A DNA stretch of 64,000 nucleotides, taken from contig CM055092.1 of NCBI GenBank assembly GCA_029204225.1, positions 43,075,863 through 43,139,862 on the forward strand, given 5' to 3'. Below the pieces are notes generated by a model that had not been told where the DNA came from, did not search any database, and saw only the letters and a list, made by a program, of their open reading frames with translations. This document shows positions 23,400 to 36,480 of the stretch, piece by piece. The translations under genes were made by a program, and so were the position numbers. This DNA comes from Diphasiastrum complanatum (taxonomy: Eukaryota > Streptophyta > Lycopodiopsida > Lycopodiales > Lycopodiaceae). The first letter of the stretch is position 1. Each line of letters opens with the position of its first letter.

Positions 23400-24660
23400 G
23401 TCCAACATCCTTCATAGCAAACTTTGAAGAAAGATCTTTTGTGATCATATTTATGAGCTACTCATTTTTACTTGTAATAATACGAACATGAAGTATCAGT
23501 GATCACTAATTATTTGGTTTTTTTCAACCAACACATAGTTTGTGCTCCGATTTGCTTCTTTGAAACCTTAGCTGCCAAAAATAATGGTCAATTCCCATAT
23601 ACCAAGTTGCTTGCTTTATAAAGCTTTATTTAACTTGCCAACCATGTTCTCTTTTCCATTGACTACAAAATGCTGCACCATATATACTTACTCTTCAAGA
23701 TAACCATTCAAGAAAGCACTTTTGACATCCATCCATTGGATGTCCCAACCAAATTAAGCCACCAAAGCTTTAACTGTCCTCGTGGTATTCATCTTTGCAA
23801 TTAGTGCAAAGGTTTCATCATAATCAATGCGCTCTCGTTGAGCATAAGCTTTTGCCACAAGCCTCACCTTGGATATGTCTATCCTACCATCAGATTTGAA
23901 CTTTGTCTTGTAAATCCAACATCCCATAGGCTTTTTCCTTGAAGGTAGCTCCATGAGATCCCATGTCTCATTTCATCTCCTCATATATAGCCTATCTCCA
24001 TGAATCTTCTTTTGAAGCTTCTTCAAAGTATGTGGGTCCTTTGTCCCAATTATATTTGCCATGAAAGTGGAATTGACCTCACTTATTTACTATGAGTTAC
24101 ATATCGTGGATGATCCCTAGTTCCTTGCCCACTCGATTCGTAAACATCAATAATTTGACCACTCTTAATCGTTTCAAAATACCATCTAGCTAATTTGCAT
24201 TTAGAGGTAGAAGTCTTCTTTGTAGGAGATGGTGGTGAATATATATCCCAAACCCTAGACCTCACTTTACGCTTTTTGTTCACCTCTTGCTCATGACCAC
24301 TATGCTCTTGTTGTGATTTTGAATTTTTAACTAGATTCTCTCTAGGTGTCCTATAATAGGCTCATCACTCGTAATTGAAATCCCACCTTTATTTTGCTCT
24401 TTGGTTTTGTATGAAAATGAAACTAGAACATGAACTTATTGTGTTTGACGAATTATTCTGCTATTAATGACCATTTGCCTTTCAATATCAAAAAACTTGT
24501 AAGCTTTTCTTCATCATTAAAGCAGAGAGATAAACCCTTTCTAGCTTTGGAATCCAATTTGTAAATTTTCTGCCTTTAACATGCTTCGGGCACACTTAAT
24601 TATAGTTCAAATTTTTCTTTCCGCAACTCCAATTTGCTATGGTGTATCCATAGCTGCAAA
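23400..24660 (-). pseudogene. Ty1/copia integrase end to RT fragment
   Basis: The minus strand carries GVAERK and CARSMLKAENL (integrase C-part, near 24.6 kb), a degraded linker, then the RT start ELPSRKKPMG, ARLVAKAY-type sequence and DYDETFALIAKMNT (23.75-23.95 kb). It continues as MDVKSAFLNGYLEE and KLNKAL with stops to about 23.6 kb. Gag, protease and RNase H are not found. Multiple stops and frameshifts. Confidence 0.75.
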
Positions 24661-24837
24661 TCGCTTGATTCTAGTGTACCTGCAACATTTCTGGATTTCT
24701 ATAGAAAGGTACTCTTTTATTTTTGTCTCTATCCCTGAATATCCATTAATATGGCCATTCGTTTCTATAGAGCCTATACCCCAGGCACACACAATCGATT
24801 TCTAGTTTATCTCATTTCTAGTTGTAGTAAGCCAATT

Positions 24838-25800
24838 TCAGTAGGTATTCAATGTTATAGGTAGAGCATCATGTCTATCAGCATAAAAAAAAATTGAAAC
24901 ATCAATAGCAAGATCATTAGGAACATTAGCAAGAGCAAAGTGATCAACACCATGAACAGAACTAGTAGCTAATTCAACATTAGGAGAATGAAAAATAGCA
25001 AGTACATTAGAATGATCTTGGACAGTAGCCTGAAGAGTGCGAGTATGTTCTTGTAACAAGGATGTGTGGGCAAAAACATCAAAAGATTCCCAGGTACCTT
25101 CATCAATAGGGCGACCATCCTATTGGACAAGGAACTGAACAAGTCGACGACAATGATGAAGGACAACCTTAACTTGCAAAACGGTAGGAAGAAAAGAAAA
25201 GTATTCGGGGTTGGAAAGAAAAGCACGATCGTAAGGTTATTAGGAAAAAGAGAAGAATGAAGCAAACTAATGTGAAAATTATACAAGCACGAGTAGTATC
25301 GAGAAGTAGTAAATGATAGGTGACATGAATGAGCTTTTCCAAAATCTGAAAGGGACTATTTTTTAGACAATTTTTTTAGTAAGAGACAAACTTACGACAT
25401 GCAAACGCGAAACAGAGGTAAACATACTGACCTCTAGAAAACTCTAGGAAAGACCAATGGTGATCAGCCGAAGACTCATATTGATGATGGACACGTGCCA
25501 AATGATGCTGTGCCTGCGTGATTAAAGTATGAGAGTTAGCAAGAGAAGAAGATAAAATCAATGGACGATCATCAATAGTGAGTGCTAGATAATAGTTTAG
25601 GTTGAATGTCTGGATGACTAGGATTGTAGAGAGCCTTGTAGTGGTAGAGACGACGATTGATGAGAGAATAAACGTGATGGTATTAGAAGAAGGTGGTTGA
25701 GTAGTAGCATACACATTGTGGAAATAAGGGCAAGTAGAATATGCAGTCGGAAGACGCTCAAAATAATTAGGAAGAATGGTACTGGGTACACAGATGATCT
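24838..25800 (-). pseudogene. Gypsy integrase C-terminus, third copy of the RT-less family
   Basis: Minus-strand AQHHLARVHHQYESSADHHW and FLEFSRGQYVYL correspond closely to the ARELI to GDMVYLRLR region of the outer element at 12.2-12.5 kb. A DGRPIDEGTWES chromodomain-like tail follows near 25.1 kb. No RT or gag adjoins it. Several stops are present. Confidence 0.6.
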
Positions 25801-25984
25801 CTTCAATTTGCCTTTACTTTTCTTCTTGTCCTTGGCAAATTGTTACTTCTTTTAGAAGCAAAGGCATGCTCTTAGTAATCCTCCCTTTGAGTGAGGTTCA
25901 CCTTTCTCATCTCCTCCTATTTCAAGAGACCGTGAGAGTAAGTGCTATGAAATTTTCATTTTACAATGGAACTTAAAAGGAACT

Positions 25985-27035
25985 AGTATACATCAATATT
26001 TGTAGTCCATGGAGTCTGGCTTCTTTATCAGCTCTTTTGATGATTACTCAAGGAATACCATTGTCTATTTCCTAAAGTAGAAATCCAAAGCATTGGAGAC
26101 ACTAAAGTCTCTTTAGTTTCTTCTGAAAAATAGATAGGACTCTAAATAAAAAATCAAGAAGTGGTAATATTTTTTTAGGGAATCTATTTGGTTTGTGCTC
26201 AACAAGGTGTATTTAATGCCAAGTGATGGCTCCCTATACTTTTCAGTACAATGGAGTTGGTGAAAGGAAGACTTAGATTCTTATAGAAATTGTTGGAAGT
26301 ATATTATACTTCAAGAATTTTGATTGTGGATTGTGCCTTGAAGTTGTTGCTGCAATTACCTACATTCTAAATTGATCGCCAACCAAACATTTCAAGTTAA
26401 GACATTGAAAGAAATGTGGACCACGATCAAGATCATTTTTTAAGAATTTGAGTTTTTGGATGTGAGGCCGTATGGTATATTCCAAAAGAGAAATGCACTA
26501 AGCTTGATGCAAAGAACTTGAAGTGCATCATTGTCCGATGCAACATTCTTTGAAAAGCTTATTGGCTTTTAACAAAAGGTTATTTTACAAGTAGAGATGT
26601 GCTGTAAATGAGAACAATCCTACCCGAGAGAACTTGTGTGAGTAGTCTCCTGTTTAACAAGGCCTGGTGGATGATAATGAGGCTATAAAACCATTGAACA
26701 AGCACCTGCAGCTGAAAGTGGAGAAGATAAAGTCACTACAAAGCATGAAGAAGAATTTTTTGAGCTCCCAAAAGGTGTACACAATCAAGAAGGCTACTTG
26801 ATAGACTGGTTGATTATATTCTTTAATCCCTAGTTGATTTTGCCTCGAGTGTCAAACATTTTTCATGTCTAAAAGATGCTCTTGATTACATTAATGCTTT
26901 GAAAGGAGGAGTTGTTCTTGAGGACAATCATCATGATATTGAGAACAAAGCGTAGTTACTTATTGATATTTCTCTGACAAAGATCGAGAAGCATGTAATT
27001 GGTTCTTTCAAATTAAGCACAATGGTAAGGACTCA
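25985..27035 (+). pseudogene. Ty1/copia integrase fragment
   Basis: Plus-strand FFISSFDDYSRNTIVYF and KSKALETLK (catalytic core start), a degraded region, ERKTxILIEIVGS-like sequence near 26260, EVVAAITYILN and a variant GCxAVWYIPKEKC-like stretch near 26460. It is a typical copia integrase in order, with many stops. The stretch from 26600 to 27030 is probably the integrase-RT linker. RT is missing. Confidence 0.6.
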
Positions 27036-27455
27036 ATTCCAAAAAAAAAAAACTGGACGCTAGGTAGCCTAATGTCTATAGTTAATGGGATTAGAAGGTG
27101 ATTATTTCACATTTCTCACAATACATAGCTTGCACATTATTTTATTTGACTATTGCCCTTGAAGGGCCAAAATGCTATAGATTCATATTGTCTATAAAAG
27201 AGCTTATGTAATGTAAGACCATATTGCTTTGGGAGATAGTTGCTAAGTAAATTGTAATATGTTTTCATACATGTTTTACATGAGAAATTTTCAAATTAAA
27301 ATGCAAGCATTAAATATCAATTTTACATTTTTGAAAGCATCTTGCGTGGGTCCTTAGATTATTCTAGGTTTGATGCAACTCGCTTCTTGTTTTGAACCAG
27401 TATTCAAGCATCTTGTAGGCCATTGTTGTCATTCACTTGTGTATGGGTCTTGCAG
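27036..27455. other. End of intron 1, no other feature
   Basis: AT-rich intron sequence leading to the exon 2 acceptor. Nothing else could be recognised. Confidence 0.5.
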
Positions 27456-27523
27456 AGTATCACTTGGGCCAACTGAAAGCTAAGCTTGCAAAGCTTAGAA
27501 CTCAATTACTAGAACCACCCAAG
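27456..27523 (+). CDS. DRG2: DRG2 GTPase, coding exon 2
   Basis: After acceptor TCTTGCAG, the bases AG complete the Glu codon begun in exon 1. Twenty-two codons follow: YHLGQLKAKLAKLRTQLLEPPK is the conserved DRG helical segment. The exon ends exactly at a codon boundary before donor GTGTGT. The peptide directly continues the exon 1 sequence as in plant DRG2, which makes chance very unlikely despite the short length. It is surrounded on both sides by kilobases of retroelement-derived intron. Confidence 0.92.
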
Positions 27524-28573
27524 GTGTGTTTAAAAACCTCAACCCTAGGTAGTTATTGTGGAGAAATATGGCATAGTGCTTGCAGTTTTGTGGCAATGAC
27601 TTTGTAATATGGTATGCAAGGAGATGATTCTCATGCAAAACATTATATTAGTAGCTTAATAGCAAGAGTCCTACATATTCTTGTAACCATATGTCCCAGC
27701 CATTTGGAATGGACTCGTTTTGAATGTTCTGTATGGAACGTATTTTCTCTAATTTTTTTTGAATTTCTTAGAAAATGGTTTATAGATAGAATAATGTGAA
27801 TGTAGAAATAAGTAAATCTCATGAAATGTACCTTTTTGTTTTTTACAGGTCTTTTTGTAGGAAAGGGTTTATAGAATGATGTCAATGTGAAGATATCACC
27901 TAATAATTTAGGATTTTTGGCCCTTAAACATTAGCAAAATAGTACTTTAATAACATCACTGCAAGTATTAGGGAAGAAGTACCAAAAAACTGTAGAAAAA
28001 TTAGTTTGAATGATTAAGGTTTTGATTAGATTTATTGTTGAGGGTTGAGGGTTTTTAAGAGGTTGGGGAGGGGGCAGATAGCAAGACACAATTGGCTAAC
28101 CATTTTGTAGGGACACAATGTAGATCCATTAAAGGCGTCTTTTGCTGCAAGTGACATTTCGTTTTTGTGAGGACATGAAAATACAATTATTTATGTAACT
28201 TTCACGAGCTACAAAATATAGATAATAGAAGGATGACATATGATTGATCACTCACGAACCATTTTTGGCAATTGACAACACATTTATAGCCTGCAAGAAT
28301 CTGAATCTCATATCAAATAAAATTGTCTCTTGTGGGCAGTATAGCCTTGCTACTACCTGAGCCCAAGCCAAAACCTTTGAGCCTGTGTGCATGTGTGGAC
28401 AAGCTAGGAGCTTGAGAAAGTCTTGTTGCTGCTGCTTCCTTATCAGGCTCAAGGAGCAGATCCATGAGGCTTGGTTTGCCCCTGATGTCTCGAACCCCGC
28501 TGATTGGTGCGTGCCACATGTTGCTGATCATGTTGTCCTACTTTGGTCTTAATGTTTGGATCCACATAGTTAG

Positions 28574-28675
28574 CTAGGGGTGAGGAGCGTAGAGACGTTC
28601 ATTATCAAAATCAAATGGGTCATTTGCTAGTGCGACTGCCTCATGGTCATTGAACTCGTGAGGTGCAAGCTTGAC
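28574..28675 (-). other. Exon-like coding segment, unrecognised
   Basis: On the minus strand a good acceptor (TTTTTTGCCTATACAG) is followed by 33 open codons beginning VKLAPHEFNDHEAV, rich in Asp and Glu, ending NERLYAPHP and a stop. The composition looks protein-like, unlike the surrounding DNA. Overlapping short ORFs continue to about 28250. It could be the last exon of an antisense nested gene or a captured gene fragment. No family was recognised, and no upstream exon was found. Confidence 0.25.
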
Positions 28676-28699
28676 CTGTATAGGCAAAAAATAGTCCAG

Positions 28700-29367
28700 T
28701 CAATAATAGGAATGGCGTATAAAATGTGTATAGCAATTTTCCAAACATTATATTCAGTCAATAGAAATTCTTAAAAAAAAAGCACTGAACTAGATACTAC
28801 GCTTGCACATGGACCTTCTAAGTTGCACGTAATGCTGCTCTTGCAAAATTCCTAGCACCAATCCTTGTCTTGACTATCCTCGACACTAGTAACGTGCTCT
28901 AGTTGCAAGGGCAAATAGACAAGTTGCAAGTGAAACTAACCAGCTATTTTGCATCATTTAAAAAAAAAACACATTCTGATCACTGAAAGTGCAAATATCA
29001 GTAAGGGGTACAGAGGAGGCGAATATGCTTGTACCCAAAGGTAAACTAGGGTTTGGACCCTAGCTAAGGTCTCATGCCACTTGTTGAACCTCTTAGCTTT
29101 TGACTTAGAATCTATCACAAGCTATGGCTGTCTAGCCCCTTTGCAAGATCACAGACGTTTCTCCCATGGATCTCCTCTCCATGCTCCTGAATAGAGTCAC
29201 AACTGACTCATCTCCGTACACCATGGAGTTGTCGACAACAACTGGCCTAATCAAGCCTCCTATGATAACCAGCATCCCATACTACTGGCGATCACACTGG
29301 GCTCTCACTGACCCACGATTGCTTGTCTTAAATTTTTTCAACTAACTCAAGCATCTTACTCATAGAG
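28700..29367. other. No recognisable gene
   Basis: Low-information intron sequence on the 3' side of the minus-strand gypsy copy. Neither its 3' LTR nor other coding motifs could be seen. Confidence 0.4.
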
Positions 29368-32017
29368 TTAGAAATCAACTGTACTAGGCGCTTTGAGGAA
29401 TTCCCACCGTAACAAAACTAGTAGGCCTAAAACCATATTGGGCCACCAAAAGTTACATAGGATCATCTCATAGGTCCAATCCACACCCGGATGACTAGCA
29501 CTAGTACTATCATAACATGAATGCAAAATCTCCCTACATAGCCCTTTACTAACTGGAATGGGGAGTTTGCCATTTCCTTTAACTATACCATCTACCATGG
29601 TATAATTTAGGCAAGTGTGAGCAAAGAGATCAGAGCTCTCCTTCTGAGACTCTACTTGGCCAAGATTTACCTCTCTCACAACCTCTTACAAAAAACAATG
29701 AGGATCCTCTTGCTGAATTTATCTGATCTCAGCAATTAGGTCATTCTCTATGACCACAAAAGACATTTGATGTACAGTATACGAGATAATGCATCAAGCA
29801 CACGATTTTCGATACCTTTCCTGTACCGAATTTCGATGTGAAATTCCTGCATCAATTCAGCCCACCTGGCTAATTGCAGAAATACATAAAAATGACATGG
29901 TCGGCGTATACAAACCCGCACCACACACGCACCACACAAAAAAATGCCTCCATACTTTCAATGGACAATGGCATACAACTCTTCTGAGCAGTGTTGAGCT
30001 TCACTCACAAAGGCCACTGGCCTACCCTCTTGCATCAGAATTGTCCCAACGACGACATCACTTGCATCCGTTACTATGACAAATGGTTTCTGAGGGTCTA
30101 CTATCTTTAATGTGACAAAGTCAGCCACAACTTGTTTCAAAGCGTTGAAATTTCATTGCTAAACTTCCGTCCACTTATTATTCTATAGCATATTTGGTCA
30201 AAGGTGCAGCCATGTGTGAACAACCCTTCACACCTTGCAACAAAACCCAAACAATCCAAAAGAGCCCCTCAATACCGTCAACTCTGTAGGTATAGGCCAC
30301 GGAAGGAGAACAACTTTCCTTGGATTCGGTTTTATGCCTTCAGCTAACACGATAACACCCAAATACGCTATCTTTTATTATCATTAGCAAACAAGATTTT
30401 ATCCCTCAGGGTTGACAAACAGTTCTAAGGTGAGTTACATACGTCACCACAACTGTAAACCAAAACGTCATCCATAAACAGTCTGAGTACATCGTTCATC
30501 AACATCATACACGTTATTGGGGCGTTAGTCAATCAAAGGCATAACCAAAAAGTTACAGTGACTGAAACAAGTTCTGTAGGTAGTCTTACGCACATGCACT
30601 TCATGAACTCTTAGTTACTAATATCCATTTTTCAAACAACTTTGCTAGCACCGTACAATACCGGATCATCAATATGCGGAATAGGATATCAATGCTTGAC
30701 AAACTCCTTGAACATTGGGCATCCCATACCGTCCTTTGCCCTTGGGGAGTTCAAGTATTGATAAGCCCACACACATACGCCATGACCCGTCTGTTGGTCT
30801 AGGTTCATAAGTAAGTCAACTTGTTCTTGCCATATGTTACTTTTGGAACCAGCAGTAAACATATCAAACAAAAACAAAAACATACATGCTTACAACGAAC
30901 CCCCACATACTAAGCTACCATGATCAAAGGGTCCTGGGGGCACATCGGGCTCACCTCAAAGTGAATGGATTCTACCATCGCACTAAACTCGCACACGTGA
31001 GTACCCCAAGCGATGTAGAGTTTCCGTACTGATCATCGACACTTTCACAAGATGAAGAGTACTTCCCTGGAGTTCACCTTGCTCCAGCTCTTCAATAGCC
31101 ACAGGTGCTCGTGCCTGTCTCACTAGCAAATTGAATGAAGTCCGCATTGGATTCCGTAGACATTCCTTCCACATGCATCCTACCAAGTAACCAAAGCAAA
31201 ACTCTCTCTCTTTTGGAACACCCTTGGTCTTGCGGCATTAGCAACAAAGGTCGTTGGCCCCTTCTGAACATCGGATTGCCCATACAATCGTTGTCCCTAG
31301 AAGCTACAACTACTTGTCGCACTGAAGGACGATGACCTCTTTGGACATTAGACCGCCCATACAATCCTTTGTCCTCGGAAGCCCCTGCTCCTTCTCCTTT
31401 CAGGTCACTTGAAACTTGCCTTTGCACAAATTGACTTTTAATCCTTTTGAGCCTCTGGTTACCCCAAGAGCCAAAAAACTGCCTGAACCTTATTACGTGT
31501 TTCAACAACAGGGCTATAGCTACGAGTCTGCTTCTTTACAACGAAAGGTTTTGAGACTTCCATGCAAGCCCTCCACAAAATGAAACACTCAAACAATCAT
31601 ACTGCTTCCGGTTCTTGTGAGGATCTTGATGTCTTCAACATTCAAGGATTTGTTGAAAAATCACCTAGAATCCACCTTGGCTGCCTTTTCCTCAACTCTA
31701 GTATCTCGGTGCTAGAACCCTCCAACGGATCCATGTTTACAGTGTTGCAAACCTGTCCACCTGCTTAGAGGTCAAAATTATCGGTACAATTGAGTTTACA
31801 ACTCTCAAACCCTTTTTTCCTTGTATGTTGGCCCAAAAGTCAGACCAACTTTGGAAGGCTATAACTTTTCCGCGACTTGGACTTTTCCTGAGCGGTCAAT
31901 TTGTAGTAGGTCGCCCTCCAACTGGCTTTCCAATGAACCCTTAACAGATCCGCCCCTTTCTCTCTCTAGAACGTGTTTGTTTTTTGCTGTCCCAAGCTTC
32001 CAAAACTTGCAAACCTT
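29368..32017 (-). pseudogene. Ty3/gypsy gag-pol, heavily decayed
   Basis: Minus-strand order: gag zinc-knuckle region (CFGYLVGCMWKEC-like, about 31.15 kb), RT active-site stretch FMDDVLVYS (about 30.45 kb), RNase H VDPQKPFVIVTDASD and EGRPVAF (30.0-30.1 kb), ARWAELMQEFHIEIRYRKG (about 29.85 kb), and the integrase zinc region SHPGVDWTYEMI (about 29.5 kb). The integrase core and the 3' LTR are missing. Stops and frameshifts occur throughout. It is related to the gypsy element at 56.1-61.8 kb but more decayed. Confidence 0.8.
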
Positions 32018-32030
32018 GGCTTTGATACCA
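32018..32030 (-). promoter_or_regulatory. Primer-binding site of the 29-32 kb gypsy
   Basis: The minus strand reads TGGTATCAAAGCC, one mismatch to the initiator-Met complement, two bases from the LTR. Confidence 0.8.
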
Positions 32031-32032
32031 GA

Positions 32033-32696
32033 TGTCAGACTCCAAATCTGAAACTTCACTTAAAACCTGGCCTATCCCGTGCACAACAATCAGCAATGTC
32101 GATCCTTGTCGATTTCCCTGCATGTACAAACATCAAAGCACACGAAACATGGTGGAGCTGGCTGCCTTGTCTCCTCCCAACCTTTGCTGCATAGATTATG
32201 ATCAGGAATGCCTCTCTCTAGGCTCACTTATGCACAATCCTCAAGCACCCCTTAACCCTGACCTTTCCTAACGTCGACACATGGCCAATTCCATGCACAG
32301 TCGACACTTGCCACTTGGCCTGACACATAGGCAAGTGAGTAGGCTGACATGTGTCACTCATACACTGGACCAAGTGTCCCTGTGAGCATGTGGCACGTGT
32401 CATGTTTGACTGGTCAACCCTGACATGTGTCACTCATTCACTAGACCAAGTGTCCCATTGAGCATATGACAAGTGTCCCATTGACTAGTCAACTTTGCTA
32501 CTTTTTAGGAGGTCAGTCCAGCCTAAGCACTACTCTCTGAGGTCCAATGCCAACTAATTACAGTTTATTTACAATTTACTTACAAAGGTCACCACAGGCT
32601 GGTGACTTAGCCATTTCAGTAATTACGATAATTACAAAATGTACATGTGTCTCTAAAAACTGTAAATAACCGGGACAGGGAGTTAAGGCTCTAACA
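32033..32696 (-). repeat. 5' LTR of the 29-32 kb gypsy
   Basis: A 664-bp LTR, minus strand TGTTAGAGCC to GTCTGACA. It sits against copia RT coding sequence on its outer side, showing insertion into that copia. It holds an internal direct duplication of about 75 bp (about 32342-32490, units starting CTGACATGTGTCACTCAT). Confidence 0.8.
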
Positions 32697-35600
32697 GATC
32701 ACCATTGAGGAATGCTGTCTTTATGTCAAGTTGCTGCAAACGCCAACCAAAGTGGGTAGCCAAAGAGGTTACTACCCTCACGGTAGTCATCCGAGCAGTA
32801 GGAGAAAAAGTCTCCTCATAATCAATCCCCTTTTGTTAAGCATAGCCTTTGGCAACGAGCCTTGCCTTGTACCTTTCAATGGTACCATCTGCCTTATGCT
32901 TGATTTTGTATACCCATTTAGAACCAATTGTCTTCTTCCCATGAGAAAGATCAACAAGAACCCAAATCTGGTTCTTCATAAGTGAGTCATACTCATCTTG
33001 CATCGCATCCTCCCAACATTTTACTCCCTTGGCCTGCTCATAGAAAACAGGTTCTTCTGCCACATCTCCATGAGATGTAAGAGCAAAATCCGAAAAATCA
33101 GCATAGTCCACTGATTTTGTAGAGGCACGTGTCTTTCCATCATAAATTGAACTTACTTTGTTGTCCCGCAAAGTCGACAACAGCCACCGTGGGACTGTTT
33201 TGGGCTGTCCAACAGCCATGTCTCTTCTTACAATTTGCTGTCCAAGATCCTCCGACACCGCACTTGGCTGTCCAAGATCTTCCAAAACTAGTCCTTGCTG
33301 TCCAACAGTTCCTGCAGGCTGATTATGAGCAACAATGGGCGGTTCTTGATAAACATTAGGCTCTAAACTTGATGAGGTGTTGGGCAGGTCGAAACTGGTT
33401 GATTGTTGCCCCTTATCTCCAGCAATAGAAGATGGTACCAAATCTGGAAAAACTTTAACATTCACACTATGTGGGCTGTCCCCCTTCAAGATGTGAGTTG
33501 GGGCCACATCTAATGAATTCTTTTCATCAAAATGCACATCACGACTAACAATAATCTTGTTAGTGCTCAAATTGAACAGCCTATAGCCTTTGCTTTCACG
33601 ACTATAGCCAACAAAAATGCATTTAACTCCTTTATCCTCAAGCTTTGTACGAAGTTTATCTGGGACAAAAGCATAAGCCGTACAACCAAAAATGTGAAAG
33701 TGAGAGATTGTAGGCTTCTTTCCATACCAAACTTCATAAGGAGTAAATACTTCCAATGCTTTAGTAGGACAACGATTGCTTATGTATGCTGCCGTTATAA
33801 CCGCTTCAGCCCAAAACTTGTGAGGCAGCCCCTTTGCTTTGAGCATGCAACGGGCCATCTCCATAAGTGTGCGATTCTTTCGCTCGGCAACACCATTTTG
33901 TTGAGGCGTATAGGGAGTTGTCATTTGATGTAGAATTCCCTTTTCTCGAAGAAATGCACCGAACGTATTCTTAATGTATTCCCCTCCTCGATCGGTGCGT
34001 AGGGTTTTCAAAGAATGCCGAAACTGATTTTCCACCATTGCTAGAAAATCTTTGAAACGTTGAAAAACTTCCGATTTAGCCTTCATAGGATAGATCCATG
34101 TAAACCGGGACAAGTCATCAATAAAAGTCACAAAATAGATGCACTTTCCAATGGATTCGGTCCTCATTGGACCACAAACATCACTATGAACCAAATCAAA
34201 TTTATCAAGAACCCTTATAGTTCCATCAATTGGAAAAGGTTTCCTTTGAAACTTTCCAAGTATGCACCCCTCGCATACATGCCCTTCCGGCTGCTCAATA
34301 GTAGGAATGTCTTCTACCATATTAAATGTCTTCAGCTTCTTCAAACTTGCAAAGTTGAGATGCCCAAACCTTGCGTGCCACCATTCAGCCAACTCCAATG
34401 ATTGTGATGTAGAAGCAACAAGACATGTAGAGGGAATTCGTCGCTCATAGGTATCCATAATGAATAAGCCAGCATGCATTGTTCCCGAAACAATAATCAA
34501 GAGTGACCTTTTAGGATCCTTGACAAGACACTTATCTTCTTTGAACTCAACAACTAGTCCTTGCTTCAACATAGTTGAAACCGAAAGAAGATTCTTCTTG
34601 ATTCCCGGAACATAAAGCACATTCTTAATGTACTTTTTTTCACCATTAGGCAAAATGATGGCTACAATTCCAATTCCATGAATAGAATAAGATGCATCAT
34701 CCGCACATTGTACCTTACTTCCATTTTGCACTTTCACTAATTTAGTGAATGCTTCTTTATTAGAAGTCATATGACGAGTAGCACCACTATCAATCACCCA
34801 TTCAATGGGCTGAAAATCAGCAACCTTCTAAACAGAATCTGAATTCCTCATAGATGTAGTAGTACTAGTAGAAGCAATATTAGACACAAAAGCATAGTCT
34901 TGGTTGAAGAGTTCACCACTAGCTTCAAGCTCTTGCTCCAAAGTAGCAAGTGAAGCACTAGTATCAATTCCTTTACTCTCCTCTTTCGCAAGCTTCTTCT
35001 TACAATCCTTGATGAAGTGCACATACTTTTTGCAATAATGGCACTTCCCTTTCTTCTTTTGAGTGTTGACATTTTGACCTCCAATGGGCTTTTGCTCATC
35101 TTGGAAGGAGGATTCCCCTTTCCTTTTGACTTGCCTTTGCCTTGCCTTTCATGAAGAAAGCTTGATCTTGTTGAGTGTCACCCGCAAAGTTTTGCCTCGT
35201 TTGCTCCTCTTGAAGAAGCAGCCCAAACAAGTTCATCAAAGGAGAGTTGCTGTCCCCTAAGAGAGATACTCAAAGATGAAACAAATGGAAGATAAGATGA
35301 AGGTAATGAGTTGAGAGTAATGGAAACAAATTGAGCATCCTCAATTATCTCATCAATATTGAGAAGCTCCTCACGAAGATCCTTGATCTTCGTCAAGTGA
35401 TTGGTCACTTGATCCCCTTCTTGCATCTTCAACAAAGAAAGCTGATTTCTAATATACGTCACTCTTGCTGGATTTTTGACTCTATACATAGTATAAAGTG
35501 TATCCCACGCACTTTTAGATGTCTTACAAGACCTAATATGAGGTAAGATAGATCTTTTCATAGCAAGAGCAACCATAGATTGTGCTTGTGCATCCCTTCT

Positions 35601-35876
35601 ATCCCACTTCTTTTGTTCTTCCGAAGATGATGATGATGATGATGATCCACGAGGTGTAGGAGGTGCCAAAGACGGAGGCCTTTCCTCATCACCATTGACC
35701 AAATCCCACAGCCCTTTCGCTATGAGAAGATTCTTCATCATGTAACTCCACAAGGAGTAGTTTGTGCCATCCAACCGATCTTCACTAAACAAAGAACCGA
35801 TAGCTTCCGATTCTTTAGCCATTACCTCCAACAAAATTTCAGCTTGTAGTAGATAGGAAAGAGAGCCTTTCCACAA
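32697..35876 (-). pseudogene. Ty1/copia gag-pol, 3' part lost
   Basis: Gag begins near 35876 (LDGTNYSLW, KSAWDTLYTMY, QLSFDELV). A frameshift near 35130-35170 precedes the zinc knuckle CHYCKKYVHFIKDC (about 35.03 kb). A TAG near 34830 separates gag from protease (IDSGATRHMTSN). The pol frame then runs open for 653 codons: pre-integrase zinc motif (HARFGHLNF, CEGCILGK), integrase core (HSDVCGPM, RTDRGGEYIKN, PQQNGVAERKNRTL), linker, and the RT start (SKWVYKIKHKADG, ARLVAKGYA). After a TAA the RT continues as DYEETFSPTARMTTVR and LDIKTAFLNGDL, until the gypsy LTR cuts it. The RT active site and RNase H are absent. It is one of the better preserved copia copies here. Confidence 0.9.
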
Positions 35877-35929
35877 CCAAATCTACTCAAAAATTTGCAG
35901 CAAACAAAGAGCTGAAATCCAGTCTACCA

Positions 35930-36480
35930 TGCATGGACAAAACATATAGAGGTGGACCAACACTTTATCCAAGAGACAATGCATAGTGGAGAGATTGAGC
36001 GAACATATTGCTGTTGTAGATTTACATGATGACGTACAAGATCCAGGAAGCTCAGCAAGACCAAGGAGAATTCAGCATGGAGATATACCTGAAGAACTAC
36101 TTCGAAGATCCTGAAGGCTTGGTAAGGAGCCCATGAGGGAAAACACACCTACCTTTATGGAGAATTACAAGAGGAGCTATATATGGAGCAGCCCGAGGGA
36201 TTTACATCCCATGAATTTCCTAATTATGTTTGCTCTCTGAGGGGGAGCATATATGGCCTAAAGCAATCAGCAAGGGCCTGGTTCCAAAAGAAGGATGAAG
36301 GTTTGAAATTTCTTGGTTTTACTCCCACTAGTGCTGATCCAAATGTTTATACTAAGTACCTTAATGGGAAAATAGTAATCATTGGAGTTTATGTTGATGA
36401 TACATTGATTACTACTAAGTCCATAGAAAATATGGAGATAGTCAAGTTGTTGAACTTGTTAACCTTGTTAAATAAATAGA
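35930..36480 (+). pseudogene. Ty1/copia reverse transcriptase fragment
   Basis: Plus-strand NGELQEELYMEQPEGF near 36140-36200, then YGLKQSARAWFQKKDEG, GFTPTSADPNVY and the active-site strand IIGVYVDDTLITT near 36390. The 98-codon frame ends at 36479. Upstream to 35930 is integrase-RT linker-like sequence (AVVDLHDDVQDPGSSARPRR). It faces the minus-strand copia on its left, so the two are different copies. RNase H is not found. Confidence 0.8.

Larger units (their letters stand above)
7915..27455 (+). other. DRG2: DRG2 intron 1 (19.5 kb)
   Basis: Donor GTTAGT at 7915 and acceptor TCTTGCAG ending at 27455. It holds a LINE, two nested gypsy elements, and several copia, gypsy and LINE fragments, mostly in the antisense orientation. 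Splicing across it restores the DRG2 frame exactly (G + AG). Confidence 0.85.
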
